Shown piece by piece: positions 1 to 10,489 of a DNA stretch of 64,000 bases. The notes below the pieces were generated by a model. That model made no database searches. It worked only from the letters and a program-made list of their open reading frames with translations, and was not told the origin of the DNA. Every line of letters begins with the position of its first letter. The first letter of the stretch is position 1. The stretch is from Maniola hyperantus (lineage: Eukaryota > Arthropoda > Insecta > Lepidoptera > Nymphalidae): contig NC_048552.1 in NCBI RefSeq assembly GCF_902806685.2, forward strand, positions 10,753,662-10,817,661, given 5' to 3'. Position numbers and translations under genes: made by a program.

Positions 1-30
1 GAATAGTGAACACAGTGTCACTTACAGAAC

Positions 31-99
31 AAAAACCGGCCAAGTGCGAGTCAGGCTCGCGCAATGAGGGTTTCGTACTACAGTCGTATTTTTTTTCAT
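31..99 (+). repeat. Rep-1 fragment (5' end)
   Basis: AAAAACCGGCCAAGTGCGAG through the TACAGTCGTATTTTT stretch matches the 5' ends of the full Rep-1 copies at 8,067 and 54,818, then stops. Truncated copy. Confidence 0.8.
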
Positions 100-299
100 A
101 TATACCTAGTACATAAATCGTATAAGCGCATAGGTACGTTCATGCAGCCCGCGCCGGCTTATCGTCTCTCAGTGTAACGGTAAGTAGGTATCGGGATGCT
201 GCGAAATGTTCCGCAGTTCGTGAGCTCGCTGCGTACGATATAGATAGGTAATGTAACTTAGAAGATTACTCGCCTATTCCAAACTACGATTTTCGAACA

Positions 300-508
300 T
301 CTGTATATATAAAATTGAAAATCTGACTGACTTATATATCAACGCACAGCCTAAACCGCATGTCCTAGGGACATGAAATTTGGAGGGTGTGGTCTTTGTA
401 GAGAGTAGACAACCACTAAGAAAGGATTTTTCGAAATTCCACCCCTAAGTGGGTTTTATGGGTAAAATTTATGTATTCCACGCGGACTAAGTCGCGACTA
501 TAAACTAG
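300..508 (+). mobile_element. Hel-A non-autonomous Helitron-like element
   Basis: Starts TCTGTATATATAAAATTG after A and ends AAACTAG before T, the A|TC...CTAG|T layout expected of a Helitron. It contains the family landmarks CAACGCACAGC, AAGAAAGGATTTTTCGAAA and CCACGCGGACTAAGTCGCG, a short hairpin about 10 nt from the 3' end. No coding capacity. Confidence 0.75.
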
Positions 509-675
509 TATCTATTAAGTACATAAAGCGTATTGGAAGATTAATATTTTAATTTTCAGAAAGTCTAAAGCACCAGGCAATTGCATCGCTTACGCGTTTC
601 TCCTAGAAGGTTTGTTTATCTTTTAAGTCACAAACGGATAACTAAAGTATATTTACTCATTATACACATCTCACA

Positions 676-789
676 CCTGGCTTTACTCACGTATTTAGTC
701 GACGTTAGCCCGACTATTATCTACTTATAGTTTCGAACCCATCCGGGGTCCTTTTTCAAAGGGAGTCAGTACGCGCACGCGTCGCGGTT
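676..789 (+). repeat. MITE-A half-element
   Basis: Matches the left arm of the complete MITE-A at 16,091-16,315 (GGCTTTACTCACGTATTTAG, then CCCATCCGGGGTCCTTTTTC). The right arm is missing. Confidence 0.7.
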
Positions 790-803
790 AAGTCAGTTTT
801 AAA

Positions 804-975
804 TTCGTTTCGTGCAATTCCGGGAAGCCGCGAGCGGAGTTATCGAAGAGTGGAGGAGGTTTTTTAGTCCGTAGGCCACTGCGCAACATCTGCAGTGGAG
901 TCGGGCATGCACAGTGCAATCCATGAGGGTTTTCCTCCTCCAAGGAAAAAAAGAAAAAAAAAAAAAAAAAAAAAA
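804..975 (+). mobile_element. 5'-truncated LINE 3' end with poly-A tail and 14-bp target duplication
   Basis: About 140 bp of GC-rich sequence ends TTTTCCTCCTCCAAGG followed by roughly 30 A's (one G at 953). The 14-mer AAGTCAGTTTTAAA occurs directly before (790-803) and directly after (976-989), a perfect target-site duplication of target-primed reverse transcription. The body (GGAGGAGG, TTTTTTAGTC, GAGTCGGGCATGCAC) resembles 3' ends of lepidopteran R1-type non-LTR elements from memory; the clade is not proven. Confidence 0.85.
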
Positions 976-997
976 AAGTCAGTTTTAAAGTTGAGTT

Positions 998-1129
998 GAC
1001 AATCGGGGTATCAGGCGGAGAGACGCAAACTCGCACTTCACCCGCGCTCGCACGCACCAGGTTAGCGCGGGGGCTGTGTGGGTGTGCGGGGCGTTCCCTC
1101 CCCGATTGCCATCTCGACCTGTCATGTAC
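998..1129 (+). repeat. GC-rich MITE-C copy, left end truncated
   Basis: AATCGGGGTATCAGGCGG ... GGTTAGCGCGGGGGCTGTG ... CCGATTGCCATCTCGACCTG, matching the complete inverted-repeat copy at 57,656-57,821 in opposite orientation. The outer part of the left terminal repeat is lost. Its GC content stands far above the surroundings. Confidence 0.8.
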
Positions 1130-1242
1130 CATATACTTAGTTACGCAAGAAATGCAGCAGAGACTGCCTCGAAACCTTGACGCTATTACATCAGAACGTT
1201 TTATTAGGTCTTAGATCATAAACTAAACTAAGTACATCTTCG

Positions 1243-1530
1243 TCGAGATGCCTGCCGCTTATTCGGAAGGTCGGAGGTTCGATCCCGGGCACGCAAATCT
1301 GACTTTTCGGAGTTGTGTGCGTTTTAATAAGCAACTAGGTAAATATAACTTGCTTTAACGTGCTTTAAATTAGAAACCTGCGCAGCCTGATAGTTCTCCA
1401 TAATGATCTCAAAGGTGTGTAAAGTCTGCCAATCCGCACTTGGCGTGGTGGACAATGGCCAAATCTTTCCATTCTGAGAGGATACCCATGCTCAGTAGTG
1501 AGCCGGCAACGAGTTGATCTTGATGATGAT
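1243..1530 (+). mobile_element. SINE-1 copy (diverged)
   Basis: tRNA-like head with B box GGTTCGATCCC, then TTTTCGGAGTTGTGTGCG, TTCTCCATAATG, AAGTCTGCCAATCCGCAC and a GATGATGAT tail. Most A-box sequence is eroded. A minus-strand copy lies 130 bp downstream. Confidence 0.85.
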
Positions 1531-1661
1531 CATTAGGTTTGTCGATCTTGGCTTGGCGATGCCTTGTGGTTCGATAGTAAAATGGCGAGGGGGAACGAGG
1601 TAGGTCGAATAGTTCCTTAGCACAGTCTCCGAAATATCCTGTATCTATCGGTAGGTATCAG

Positions 1662-1966
1662 CATCATGGACACCGGCTCACTACAGAGCACGGGTCTCCT
1701 GTCAGAGAGAAGGGTTTTGGCCGTAGTCTACCACGCTAGCCATGTGCGGATTGGTAGACTACACCCACCTTTGAGAACATTATGGAGAACTCTCAGTCTC
1801 TTAGGTATGCAGGTTTCCTCACGATGTTTTCCTTCACCGTTAAAGCAAGTGATATTTTATTACTTAAAACGCACATAACTCCGAAAAGTCAAAGATGGGT
1901 GCCCGGGATCGAACCCCCGACTTCCGATTAGAAGGCGGACGTCCTAACCACTAGGCTTTCACAGCT
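1662..1966 (-). mobile_element. SINE-1 copy, near full length
   Basis: On the minus strand the head is TAGTGGTTAGGACGTCCGCC (A box) and GGGTTCGATCCCGGGCAC (B box), followed by the family body and a CATGATG tail at the low-coordinate end. The head looks tRNA-derived; it is followed by SINE sequence, so it is not a functional tRNA gene. Confidence 0.9.
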
Positions 1967-2297
1967 TTTTTTACTCTCCGGTAGGCATAGTAGAGTTTAA
2001 ATGCCTTCAAATAAGTGGCCGGCCAGTAGAGTGCGAGTTATGAATCGTAATTCGTCCCGACAGGACCTAGATCATTAGCGGATCCGATCGTTAGAGCGGG
2101 TAATTTGTCATTAATCTTTCTTTTGCCTCCGCTAATGAAATGATTGCGGGAAGTTAGCATCGGGCGCACCACTAATCTGTTTTGTAGGACGATAATCAGT
2201 GGCGTGCACTGAATCCATACCTATATACACCACCCTGTATAATTATTATAGGTAAATCTCTTCCCATACCTACCATTAGAAAATATTTTTTTTAAAT

Positions 2298-2374
2298 TAC
2301 TGTAACGCGGAAGTATTTCGACTCTCGAATTTGGTTTGGTTTGGTGAGACGTAAAATGTTGTACTACGGGTACT
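2298..2374 (+). repeat. MITE-B single arm
   Basis: TACTGTAACGCGGAAGTATT through GAGACGTAAAATGTTGTACT matches the terminal inverted repeat of MITE-B at 23,037-23,328. Only one arm is present; the GC-rich sequence to about 2,500 (CCGCCGCCCATG...) is of unknown origin. Confidence 0.75.
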
Positions 2375-2529
2375 GATGTTAAGTGATTACCGCCGCCCAT
2401 GAAAATTTGCAGCCCCAGAGGAACTGCCGATGCGATTTCAGGAATTTGTTGGTCCGCCCGCCCCCACCTTGAATAACCCCATGTTGTGTACTCTAGTGGG
2501 AACACCGCCGATGGAAGTCATGCGTGGAA

Positions 2530-3690
2530 AGAAGGATCTGGCATAACGGACTGTCGAAGTGCACCATGTACCTACCTATCTACTTGTTTTTAAGGTTTTA
2601 TAAGTAAAATAAATCATTAATTGTTTTCTACTGCATTAGAAGTTTTAAGGCTAAGAAGGCTACATTCATACGGTAATATTTTTCCCGTATACCGTCCCAA
2701 GTTGTCATCGAGTGTTGGCCGTGTCTCAAAACGATTAAATATCAAAAATATCGAATATTATCGAATACGACACGCAGTGGCGCTTATGTACAACAGTGAC
2801 AAACTACCAAAAAGAGCTGGAATCTTACGTAGGTTTCAATGTTTGTCATAAAAATAATAAACTGTTATATGTAGTTAAAATATCCGTGTAATAAAAGAGC
2901 CGTATTTTCATATCAACGCTCGTACAATTTAATATAACGACGTGACAATCATAGAGCACACAAAATGGCGTCCGTAAATTTGAAAAATGAACGTAAACGT
3001 CGCGCGCACTAATGTTTACCTTATTGAGTAGTGTTGTGCTATAAATTTCACGTTAAAGAGTCGGACTTTCATTAAAAGGTCGATGATTCATACGATTTGA
3101 GGAGTTTATTGACAGTTTTAGTGGCGGGGAGAGAGCCACACACGCGCCGAACGTGGATTCAATTTAAAAAGTGGAATGAGATAAAAATAAATAAGTTTCG
3201 AGAGACACTTATGTTTAGAGTCGGTCGTAAAGATAGGGTGAACTGGTACGGTATCGCGGGACAAAACATACCATAAACTGACCGGTTACGACGATAGTGA
3301 GGCGCCGAGACGATAATTCTTTGCCTACTTAGTTTAATTTGTGCGTTTGTATTCGATATTTTAATAGAATTTGTATTTTCTAATCTTTTTGAAACTTGTT
3401 TAGGCTGATTGATTATTATTTGAACAATGCTTCCGAATAACAAAAATTGTGAATTTCTTTTTCATTCACGCGTTCCTACATCATAACTAATGGATATCAA
3501 TATAAAACATTTTATTAGTAGGTAGGTATATTCCTTATAATTTAGTCGTAAAATACTGATTGTTAACATAATGAAAATAATCTAGTCTGTTCATCATCGG
3601 CAATATGCCTAGATACTAAATTCATGTCAACCTCATTTTAAAAACATAAATAAATGGGTACCTAAACTATTATTTATTTGTAAGCCTATC
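2530..3690. other. intronic stretch, no gene recognised
   Basis: AT-rich, with short open frames of no recognisable product (for example 94 codons at 3,159-3,443 minus). No named repeat seen. Candidate for single-copy intronic sequence. Confidence 0.4.
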
Positions 3691-3691
3691 T

Positions 3692-3880
3692 CTGAATCCA
3701 ATCTCGTCAAAATCGGCTAAACGGATGAGTGCTGTGAAAAGGTAACAGACAGACATACCGTCTTACATTTATGATATTACTAGCTGATACCCGCGGCTTC
3801 GCCCGCGTGCATTTAGGCTTTCAAAAATCTCGTGGGAACTTTAGATTTTCCAGGACAAAAAGTAGCCCATTCAGATTTTT
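3692..3880 (-). mobile_element. two abutting Hel-B fragments, head to tail
   Basis: A minus-strand Hel-B 3' end finishes at CTAG 3,780-3,783, with GCCCGCGTGC / GCGGGTATCAG ahead of it. Directly next to it (about 3,692-3,779) is the 5' part of another minus-strand copy with TGTCTGTCTGTTACC. Both are truncated. Confidence 0.65.
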
Positions 3881-4375
3881 TAGAATGTAATTAGAATTGA
3901 ATAACATAGCATGTACCTACGTCATACGTGTTTTAAATTAGTTTGTAAGTGTATAGGTATTGTTTAAATATCGAATTTATTATTTATGCATTGTCGATAG
4001 AAACATGTCACATCACTAAACAGGTGTCAACTGCGATCCGTATTGTCGCTCCAACGCGAGCATTTAAGTCAAAAGGAGCGCTTCGTTACGAGAGTCTTGT
4101 CGATATCGCGGCTGTAAACTTTTTACTGCGAGAACACACCTGCGACTTGTCGCTCGATAAAAATCGCGCTCTATAAAAATGGACTCAGTATCCCATGACC
4201 CATCCCTATTTATTTATTAAAATCAGAATTCTGCAAAGAACATTATATAGACAAGACAAATACAGTCAGACGGTAACTAACTAAAGGATATAATTGTATC
4301 CTTTAGTCAGTAGGTATTATCGTTTCAAACGTTATATAATTAAGATGTGCGCTTGCTTAGAAGATGCCTATTCCC

Positions 4376-4534
4376 TCTTAGGGTGAGATCTATAAAGCGC
4401 ACTCTGACTTAGATCAGACTTAAGACACGGTTAAAACGAGACAGCGTTATATAGCTGGCATAAATCTGTCTCGTTTCAACAGTGACTTAAGTATAAGCAA
4501 AGTCCAAGCACGTTCTATAGATTTCAGCCTTAGA
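4376..4534. repeat. MITE-D, foldback element of about 160 bp
   Basis: The left arm (GATCTATAAAGCGC ... GGTTAAAACGAGACAG) and the reverse complement of the right arm (AATCTATAGAACGTGC ... GTTGAAACGAGACAG) align over about 65 bp around a spacer of about 20 bp. Almost the whole element is stem. Confidence 0.75.
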
Positions 4535-4539
4535 CTTCA

Positions 4540-5330
4540 AGGTACCTACTATATTATAAGTGGAGGGGAAAATTGATGCCGGTAGAGCGTACCTTCCTTA
4601 GTTCGCGGTGGATATTGCGCAGAGATTGCGTAATGGACAGGCGACCAAAATTAATAGGATAACATTCGGTCCCGTCATTATCCGCCTCTACTTGATAGTG
4701 ACAGTTGTGTTCGTGGCGACATCACGTTTCACGCCACCTTGAGTCTGCATCTTCAAGCTTTGCTATAAAAATGTTGACTGCGACTTTTTATCGTGCGTCA
4801 TGTCTATGGTATGATCTTTAACTAACAGCGGGGGGTCCGGTTGTTAATAAAGTGTATTTGTCGACATCAAAATAACAGTTTATGGGCGCGACACTAATGC
4901 AGTTTATCGATACACTCGTATTATGGTAATTGGTATTAACGAAAACATTTTAAAGCCCGGCTTTATGGATTTATTTCGTTGTAAATGTTTCAAGATACTA
5001 ATCTAACCCGCGAACTGAGTTAACCCAAGAGATTGGTTCGATTTTATTATCATTGCTACAAAAATATACTTACAGAGACTCTACTATGACCATGGGTAGG
5101 CACATTGATGTGGAACTGGCATTACCTATGTAGATATTTATGGTTTTTCTTGATGTATTGATACGAAGGTCAATCAGAAACTATTTTTTTTAATACTAAA
5201 TAGGCTTGCGCTTGTATAAAATCGTTGTGACAATATTCCATTCGTGGTCTACGCCTCTCCACTACCGAAGAAACCTACTCAGTTATAGGTACGTAATGCC
5301 TGTAAGTAATGAGCAATAAAAATTATGTAC
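4540..5330. other. repeat-poor intronic stretch, possible regulatory DNA
   Basis: Contains TTTATGGGCGCGACACTAAT and CAGTTTATCGATACACTCG, plus TTTATGG words like those used by homeodomain factors. No gene or known repeat. Regulatory use is only a guess. Confidence 0.25.
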
Positions 5331-5333
5331 CTG

Positions 5334-5504
5334 CAGTACGCGGCAGAAAGTAATGTACATCGGCCTTTATAATGACATTTCGGCTTTGTAGAGCGTTGTC
5401 TCTGTCACTATTATCTATAATGACGTTTTGTCGGTCTCAACGACAGAGACAAATCCGCTATCTCCTTCTAAAGGTCCATGTACATTACTTTCCGCCGTGT
5501 ACTG
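5334..5504. repeat. MITE-E, about 170 bp with terminal inverted repeats
   Basis: Begins CAGTACGCGGCAGAAAGTAA and ends TTACTTTCCGCCGTGTACTG; the ends are inverted repeats with a few mismatches and continue into GTACATCGGCCTTTA / AAAGGTCCATGTAC. A truncated second copy is at 54,056-54,216. Confidence 0.8.
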
Positions 5505-5650
5505 TACAAGAAAAGTATCTTTCTCTAACATGATAAAAAATTAAAAAAAAAACAATACGTTCGTGCGTAAAAGCCATAAGACAACATGTTAAAAGCTCAA
5601 TAATAAGGAAATCGAATTAAAAGCGCATTTCACGTATTTCTGAATTATAT

Positions 5651-5795
5651 TTCTATGAAGATATTGGAGGTCACGACCCATATGGCGCCACGGTAGAGCG
5701 ATAAAAGAAATTTGTTTAAATATACAATGAAATTGTTATTTCGTTCGGCGATTGATGACTGCTTGTTTGCCGCCGGCTTAAGGCTGTTCACACCA
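5651..5795 (+). repeat. interspersed repeat F, copy 1
   Basis: TTCTATGAAGATATTGGAGG ... GGCGCCACGGTAGAGCGATA ... TTAAGGCTGTTCACAC, repeated in the same orientation at 6,879-7,024 with roughly 90 percent identity by eye. No terminal inverted repeat seen. Confidence 0.8.
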
Positions 5796-6878
5796 GTCTA
5801 CAAGACGCGACGTTAACGATTTAACATTTAAACAATGTGCTAGATAGAATTGTTGATGGTCTATGTACACGGCCTAACGCTTTCCAAGAGTATGCTTTGG
5901 GGCACTCTGTGGACTCTCTGGTGACGACAGACGTTTGATAATTTGGCGACACTTGTAAAATATGTGTGAAGTTAATATTACTTATTATAGTTTAATAAGA
6001 GGTAATCTTTAACAGTTGTAAACAGAATCAATGTCGCGAACTCACGAAATATCTATCTATTAAGAGGGCTCAGGACGGAGCTTTCTTCATACAAACGTAG
6101 GAGGGTAATTACTACATTATTTGATATTGTACGCTCAAAACTAAGTATTAAGTCGATTTATCTCGTCATTATCTAGGTTTATTGATATATTAAACATTGA
6201 AAATAATATTGATTTTAAAGTTACGAGCCTCAAGAGATTCATATTTTAACACTAAATTTATGACAACTTTGGGCGTAAATAAGTAAGATTAGGAGTATGA
6301 AAATTCTAAAGAAATTTAACATTAGACATAGTTTATTTATTCATTAGTTGAAATAACTATACTTTGCAAACATAAACTCAGTAGTTTTTTCTCAAAAATA
6401 CTTTTCCTAAACCCTTGATTTCGCTGAAAATCATCGTGCCTCTCACCTTTCTCATACAATGTCAAGTGAAAAGCAAATAGGTTTGGTCGAGCGTCCTGCG
6501 TCACCTTAAGCTTCATGATTAATAGTATGGAAAACACATTTTTTTCAGGAGGAATTTGCGTGATTATAACATTCGATTTAAATTTATTTTGACGCCTTCT
6601 CTCTCTTTGCATCATACTCCTCATTTTTGAGGGTCGTAACCGTTTTCCATTATCATATAATGATAGAAATTATCTTTGGATAAAAATGTAATGCATTCCA
6701 AATCCTTCTACATATTATTTCACATCTTGCGATTGACCTATGCATTTTATCTTCTTTGGCATGATATTAAGTTTATTTTTGTATTAATTTACTTTCTTTA
6801 TCGTGGTAAAAAGCATTAAAAACATATAGAGATAGACTAGAATTAATGCAAGCTTATAGACTAATTTCCGTTGTCTAG

Positions 6879-7024
6879 TTCTATGAAGATAGTGAGGGTC
6901 ACGACCCACTTGGCGCCACGGTAGAGCGATAAAAGAAATTTGTTCAAATATACATTGAAATTGTTATTTCAACCGGGCGATTGATGACGTCTCGTTCACC
7001 GCCGTCTTAAGGCTGTTCACACTA
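6879..7024 (+). repeat. interspersed repeat F, copy 2
   Basis: Direct repeat of 5,651-5,795, starting 1,228 bp downstream of it. Both copies end in the same GGCTGTTCACAC, after which the sequences differ. Confidence 0.8.
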
Positions 7025-7059
7025 GCTCACATTAAACGCGCAAGGATAGAATTGGGTGG

Positions 7060-7330
7060 CTAGTGCCATCTCATACATTATCTTACAATTTAATCTAATC
7101 ATCCTTTTTATACAGTCCATCAAAATAAACTCAAGGGCAATAAATAAATACAGTAAGAAATGGGCAAAGAACACAAGTGAACCATTAAAAAACCTGCTTC
7201 AAAAAAAACGCAGCGTTGAATAATTACAGTCTGTTAACGCCTTCATCGCAATAGAGCCAGTTTCATTAATGAATTCCGAGCAAATTAATGAGGAAGAATA
7301 ACCGGCGTCACTCGAGATAATATACTTGTA
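7060..7330. promoter_or_regulatory. repeat-free block with homeodomain-type TAAT clusters (putative)
   Basis: Includes the palindrome TTCATTAATGAA followed by GCAAATTAATGAGG, several TAAT cores within 40 bp, in svp intron sequence between repeats. Inferred only from motif density. Confidence 0.2.
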
Positions 7331-7364
7331 TAAATATGTATATTATTATATGTATAGCATAATG

Positions 7365-7703
7365 TTTTTTTTTTATTCAAATACAAGTTAGCCCTTGACT
7401 GCAATCTCACCTGGTGGTAAGTGCTGATGCAGTCTAAGATGATAGCGGGCTAACCTGGAAGGGGTATGGCAGTTTTTATTAAACCCATATACCCCTTTGG
7501 TTTCTACACGGCATCGTACCGGAACACTAAATCGCTTCGCGGCACGGCTTTGCCGGTAGGGTGGTAACTAGCCACGGCCGAAGCCTCCCACCAGACCAGA
7601 CCAGAAATTTAGAAATTATAAAATTCCAAACCCCTGCCAGGAATCGAACCCGGGACCTCCCACTATTCAGACCACAGCGCTCACCACTGCGCCAGGGAGG
7701 TCG
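7365..7703 (-). mobile_element. SINE-2, complete copy
   Basis: Minus strand: tRNA-like head CCTGGCGCAGTGGTGAGCGC (A box) and GGTCCCGGGTTCGATTCC (B box), a central domain (GGCTTCGGCCGTGGCTAGTT, GCCGTGCCGC, CGATTTAGTGTTCCGG) and a 3' domain (CTGCATCAGCACTTACCACC, GAGATTGCAGTC), ending in an A-rich tail of about ten A's. A loose ATGTATAG match on both sides may be a degraded target duplication. Confidence 0.9.
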
Positions 7704-8066
7704 TCGAATGTATAGGTATTGTTAGAAGTATATAATTTATTTATGAGTGTACATAAAGAAAGTTACATATTTTTAAAAATGGGAATAGGCGTCGGTCGGG
7801 GTCTTATGTGTACCTACCTACCTATTTCAAAACATGTTTGTTTTTCGATGATAAAGTCAAAAAGAATTAAAGTTCATGTGATATTGTGTGTATTATATAA
7901 AAAAAACTACTTAGTCAAGAATAAAAATAAGACGATGAAGACGAAACTATGAGGTTCCTTATTTTACTAGGAAACCTTAAAAGATCCTTTACAAAACAAG
8001 CCCAACCGCTAAGCCTCAATACCTCAACTGTTTAGGGGGTCGATTAAAATTGGAGTTCATAGGTTG

Positions 8067-8503
8067 AAAAAACCAGCCAAGTGAGAGTCAGGCTCGCGCA
8101 ATGAGGGTTCCGTACTACAGTCGTATTTTTTCGACATTTTGCACGATAATTCAAAAACTATGATGCACAAAAATAAATAAAAATCTGTTTTAGAATGCAC
8201 AGATGAAAACCTTTCATATGATAGCCCACTTGATATAGTTAACTCACTTCGAAAGTTGAAAATACTAATTATTAGTTTATGACCACAATTTAATTTTTTT
8301 GTGTGATGTAACCACAAATTCACGGTTTTCAGATTTTTTCCCAAATGTCAGCTATAAGATCTACCTACCTGCCAAATTTCATGATTCTAGGGAAGTACCC
8401 TGTAGGTTTCTTGACAGACAGACAGACAGACAGATAGGCAGACAACAAAGTGATCCTATAAGGGTTCCGTTTTTCCTTTTGAGGTATACGGAACCCTAAA
8501 AAT
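8067..8503 (+). repeat. Rep-1, full-length copy (about 435 bp)
   Basis: Starts AAAAAACCAGCCAAGTGAG, has GAGGGTTCCGTACTAC near the 5' end and GGTATACGGAACCCTAAAAA at the 3' end, so the GGTTCCGTAC ends are inverted. It contains a (GACA)n run. The 95-codon minus-strand frame inside it recurs in the 54.8-kb copy because the DNA is repeated, not because it is a gene. Class unknown. Confidence 0.85.
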
Positions 8504-8534
8504 GAATCCAACTCTGACGTGCACACTATGGATA

Positions 8535-8782
8535 GTCATCATCATTGTCAACCCATCGCCAGCCTACTACTGAGAATGGGTCTTCTCTAAGAATGAAAAG
8601 GGCTTAGGTGAGGATTGTGAGACCTTACATCCTTTTCGAGATTAAGTGCTCTCATAGGATGAAGGTTTCCTCACGATATTTTCCTTTGCCGTTAAAGCAA
8701 GTTATATACCTAATTAATTAAACGCACATACCTATGTAACGCCAAAAATTTAGAGTTTGTGCCAGAAATCCAACCCCGACTA
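8535..8782 (-). mobile_element. SINE-1 fragment
   Basis: Tail (CATCATCATTGTCAACCCATC), body (TTTCCTCACGATATTTTCCT) and part of the head on the minus strand; the head is degraded beyond use. Confidence 0.75.
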
Positions 8783-8812
8783 AATACGTGAGTAAAGCCG
8801 TTGACAGATATA
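8778..8812 (-). repeat. MITE-A terminal fragment
   Basis: CGACTAAATACGTGAGTAAA then GCCG matches the right end of MITE-A at 16,315. Confidence 0.6.
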
Positions 8813-8861
8813 TATCTAGGTATAATGGAAATCACTCACGATAGTTTAATTTAAACGCTAA

Positions 8862-9034
8862 AATTTCCTCACGATGTTTTCCTTCACCGTTAAAGCAAGT
8901 GATATTTAATTACTTAAAACGCACATATAACTCCGAAAAGTTAGAGGTGCGTGACCGGGATCGAACCCCCAACCTCCGATTAGGACTAGGACTAAACTAG
9001 ACACCACTAGGCAGTGGTTAGGACGTCCTATCAC
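8862..9034 (-). mobile_element. SINE-1 5' half
   Basis: Minus-strand copy with GATCGAACCCCCAACCTCCG B-box complement and a rearranged A-box region in which CACTAGGCAGTGGTTAGGAC contains both strands of the same motif, so the head is internally inverted. Confidence 0.75.
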
Positions 9035-9417
9035 AGCTTCCACTTGTACTTAATGGAGTTTAAAAAAAAACAAGTTACAGATTCATGAGTCTGTAAGCGC
9101 AAAAGTTCACTTTCATCCAGCGGACTGCTAGGTATGTACTCTAGGTACCTATATAGGAACTAAGTATAAGTGGCGAAGACACGCGACGTCGGTACGCGAG
9201 CTGCAACACTTGAGGCAGGGAAAGACGTTCCCAGCTATTCAGAGCTTATCGCGGAGGCTATCTGAATAATTACCGAGATGCCTACAAAGTACCTACCTAC
9301 TAACTGGTAATTTGCTGTCGAAGCACTAAAGACGAACTATTTTAGTAAAATTCAAAATTTTTAGTGGCATGGCTTAAGACTTAAGAGGTGATAGCTAAGT
9401 CACGGGTAATAAAATGT

Positions 9418-9520
9418 TACCGTGGCTTAGTGATTAAAACGATTGCCTCCTATGCAGATGCTGGGGGTTCAATCCCGGGCATTCACCTCTAACTTTTTAC
9501 CTATGCTTTATAAGCAATCT
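9418..9520 (+). mobile_element. tRNA-like SINE head fragment
   Basis: GTGGCTTAGTGATTAAAACG (A box-like) and GGGGGTTCAATCCCGGGC (B box-like) followed by CACCTCTAACTTTTTACC, related to SINE-1 but diverged. Not a functional tRNA: the stems do not close. Confidence 0.6.
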
Positions 9521-9525
9521 TATCT

Positions 9526-10161
9526 TCTAAATATATAAAAGAGAAATATCACTCACTCACTGACTGACTGACTGATTGACTGACTAATCACGAAATCTTA
9601 GGAACTATAAAGCCTACAAACTTGAAATTTGGAAAGTAGGTTCTTTCTAGGACGTAGGTGTCAGCTAAGAAACGGTTCTGAAAAATTCCCCCCTAAGGGC
9701 GTGAATGGGGTCGAAGATTGTATGAAAGTCCTATGTTAGAGACATGAAAATCGACATTTAGGTTATTAGCTTTGAATAATAAAAATCTGTATAAGTCAAT
9801 TTGGGACTTTCCCCTCCTTAAGGGTGGTAAAATAGGGGGGAAAAGTTTTTATAGAAAAGTTTTAACCATTGTTATTTTTACTTGAAATTTGAAACTTAGG
9901 TTCTTTCTAGGGGGAAGGTATCAGATAAGAAAGGATCTAACTAAACCCCCTTAGGGGGGGTGAAATGGGGGTTGAAAGATAGTATGAAAGTCCTATGTTT
10001 TTGAAGTTAGAGACATGAAAATCGACATTTAGGTATACTGGGTTCCGTGCCTTAAGGTGAGACTGAGTGAGTAGGTAAGTGAGGCCTTTTGCAGCGGGAA
10101 AATTTCAGATCTCATGAGAAATTAGAAATTTTACGCGGACGAAGTCGCGGGCAACTGCTAG
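9526..10161 (+). mobile_element. long Hel-A variant with internal duplication
   Basis: Begins TCTAAATATATAAAAG, ends CGAAGTCGCGGGCAACTGCT-AG. At 636 bp it is nearly three times the usual 210-225 bp. A block with AGGTTCTTTCTAG ... TATGAAAGTCCTATG ... GAGACATGAAAATCGACATT occurs twice inside (about 9,625-9,770 and 9,885-10,035). Confidence 0.7.
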
Positions 10162-10489
10162 TAAAAATATAAAAGGCAAAGGTGACTGACTGATCTATCA
10201 ACGCACAGCTCAAATTACTGGACGTATCGGGCCCAAATTTGGCATGCAGATAGCTATTATGACATAGGCATCCGCTAAGAAGGGATTTGTGAAAATTCAA
10301 CCCCTAAGGGGGTGAAATAGGGGTTTGAAATTTGTGTAGTCCACGCGGAGTCGCGGATGCCTACGTCATAATAGCTATCTGCATGCCTTTCAGTTCAGCC
10401 CGGTGACCGATCCGTCCAGTAGTTTGAGCTTTCCGTTGATAGATCAGTCAGTCAGACATCTAGTTCTTTTATATATCTAGATTGTCTTG
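10162..10489. mobile_element. Hel-A inverted pair (fused copies)
   Basis: A plus-strand Hel-A body starts directly after the CTAG of the previous element (10,162) and runs to CCACGCGGAGTCGCGG at about 10,350. There it is joined to the reverse complement of a second Hel-A, ending ATATATCTAGATT at 10,489. The two bodies form a large inverted repeat centred near 10,350. Confidence 0.7.

Noticed and set aside
1919..1966. tRNA-like sequence (B box GTTCGATCCC)
   Set aside because: Followed by SINE-1 body and tail, acceptor stem absent; counted as a SINE head. The same applies at 7,640-7,703, 8,960-9,030, 20,610-20,689, 47,728-47,800 and 62,215-62,288.
4282..4307. Hairpin CTAAAGGATA...TATCCTTTAG
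   Set aside because: Ten-bp arms in AT-rich DNA are expected by chance at this window size; not listed as a feature.
8057..8344. 95-codon minus frame, with a near-identical frame at 54,786-54,995
   Set aside because: The similarity comes from Rep-1 DNA; neither frame starts in context and other Rep-1 copies break it.
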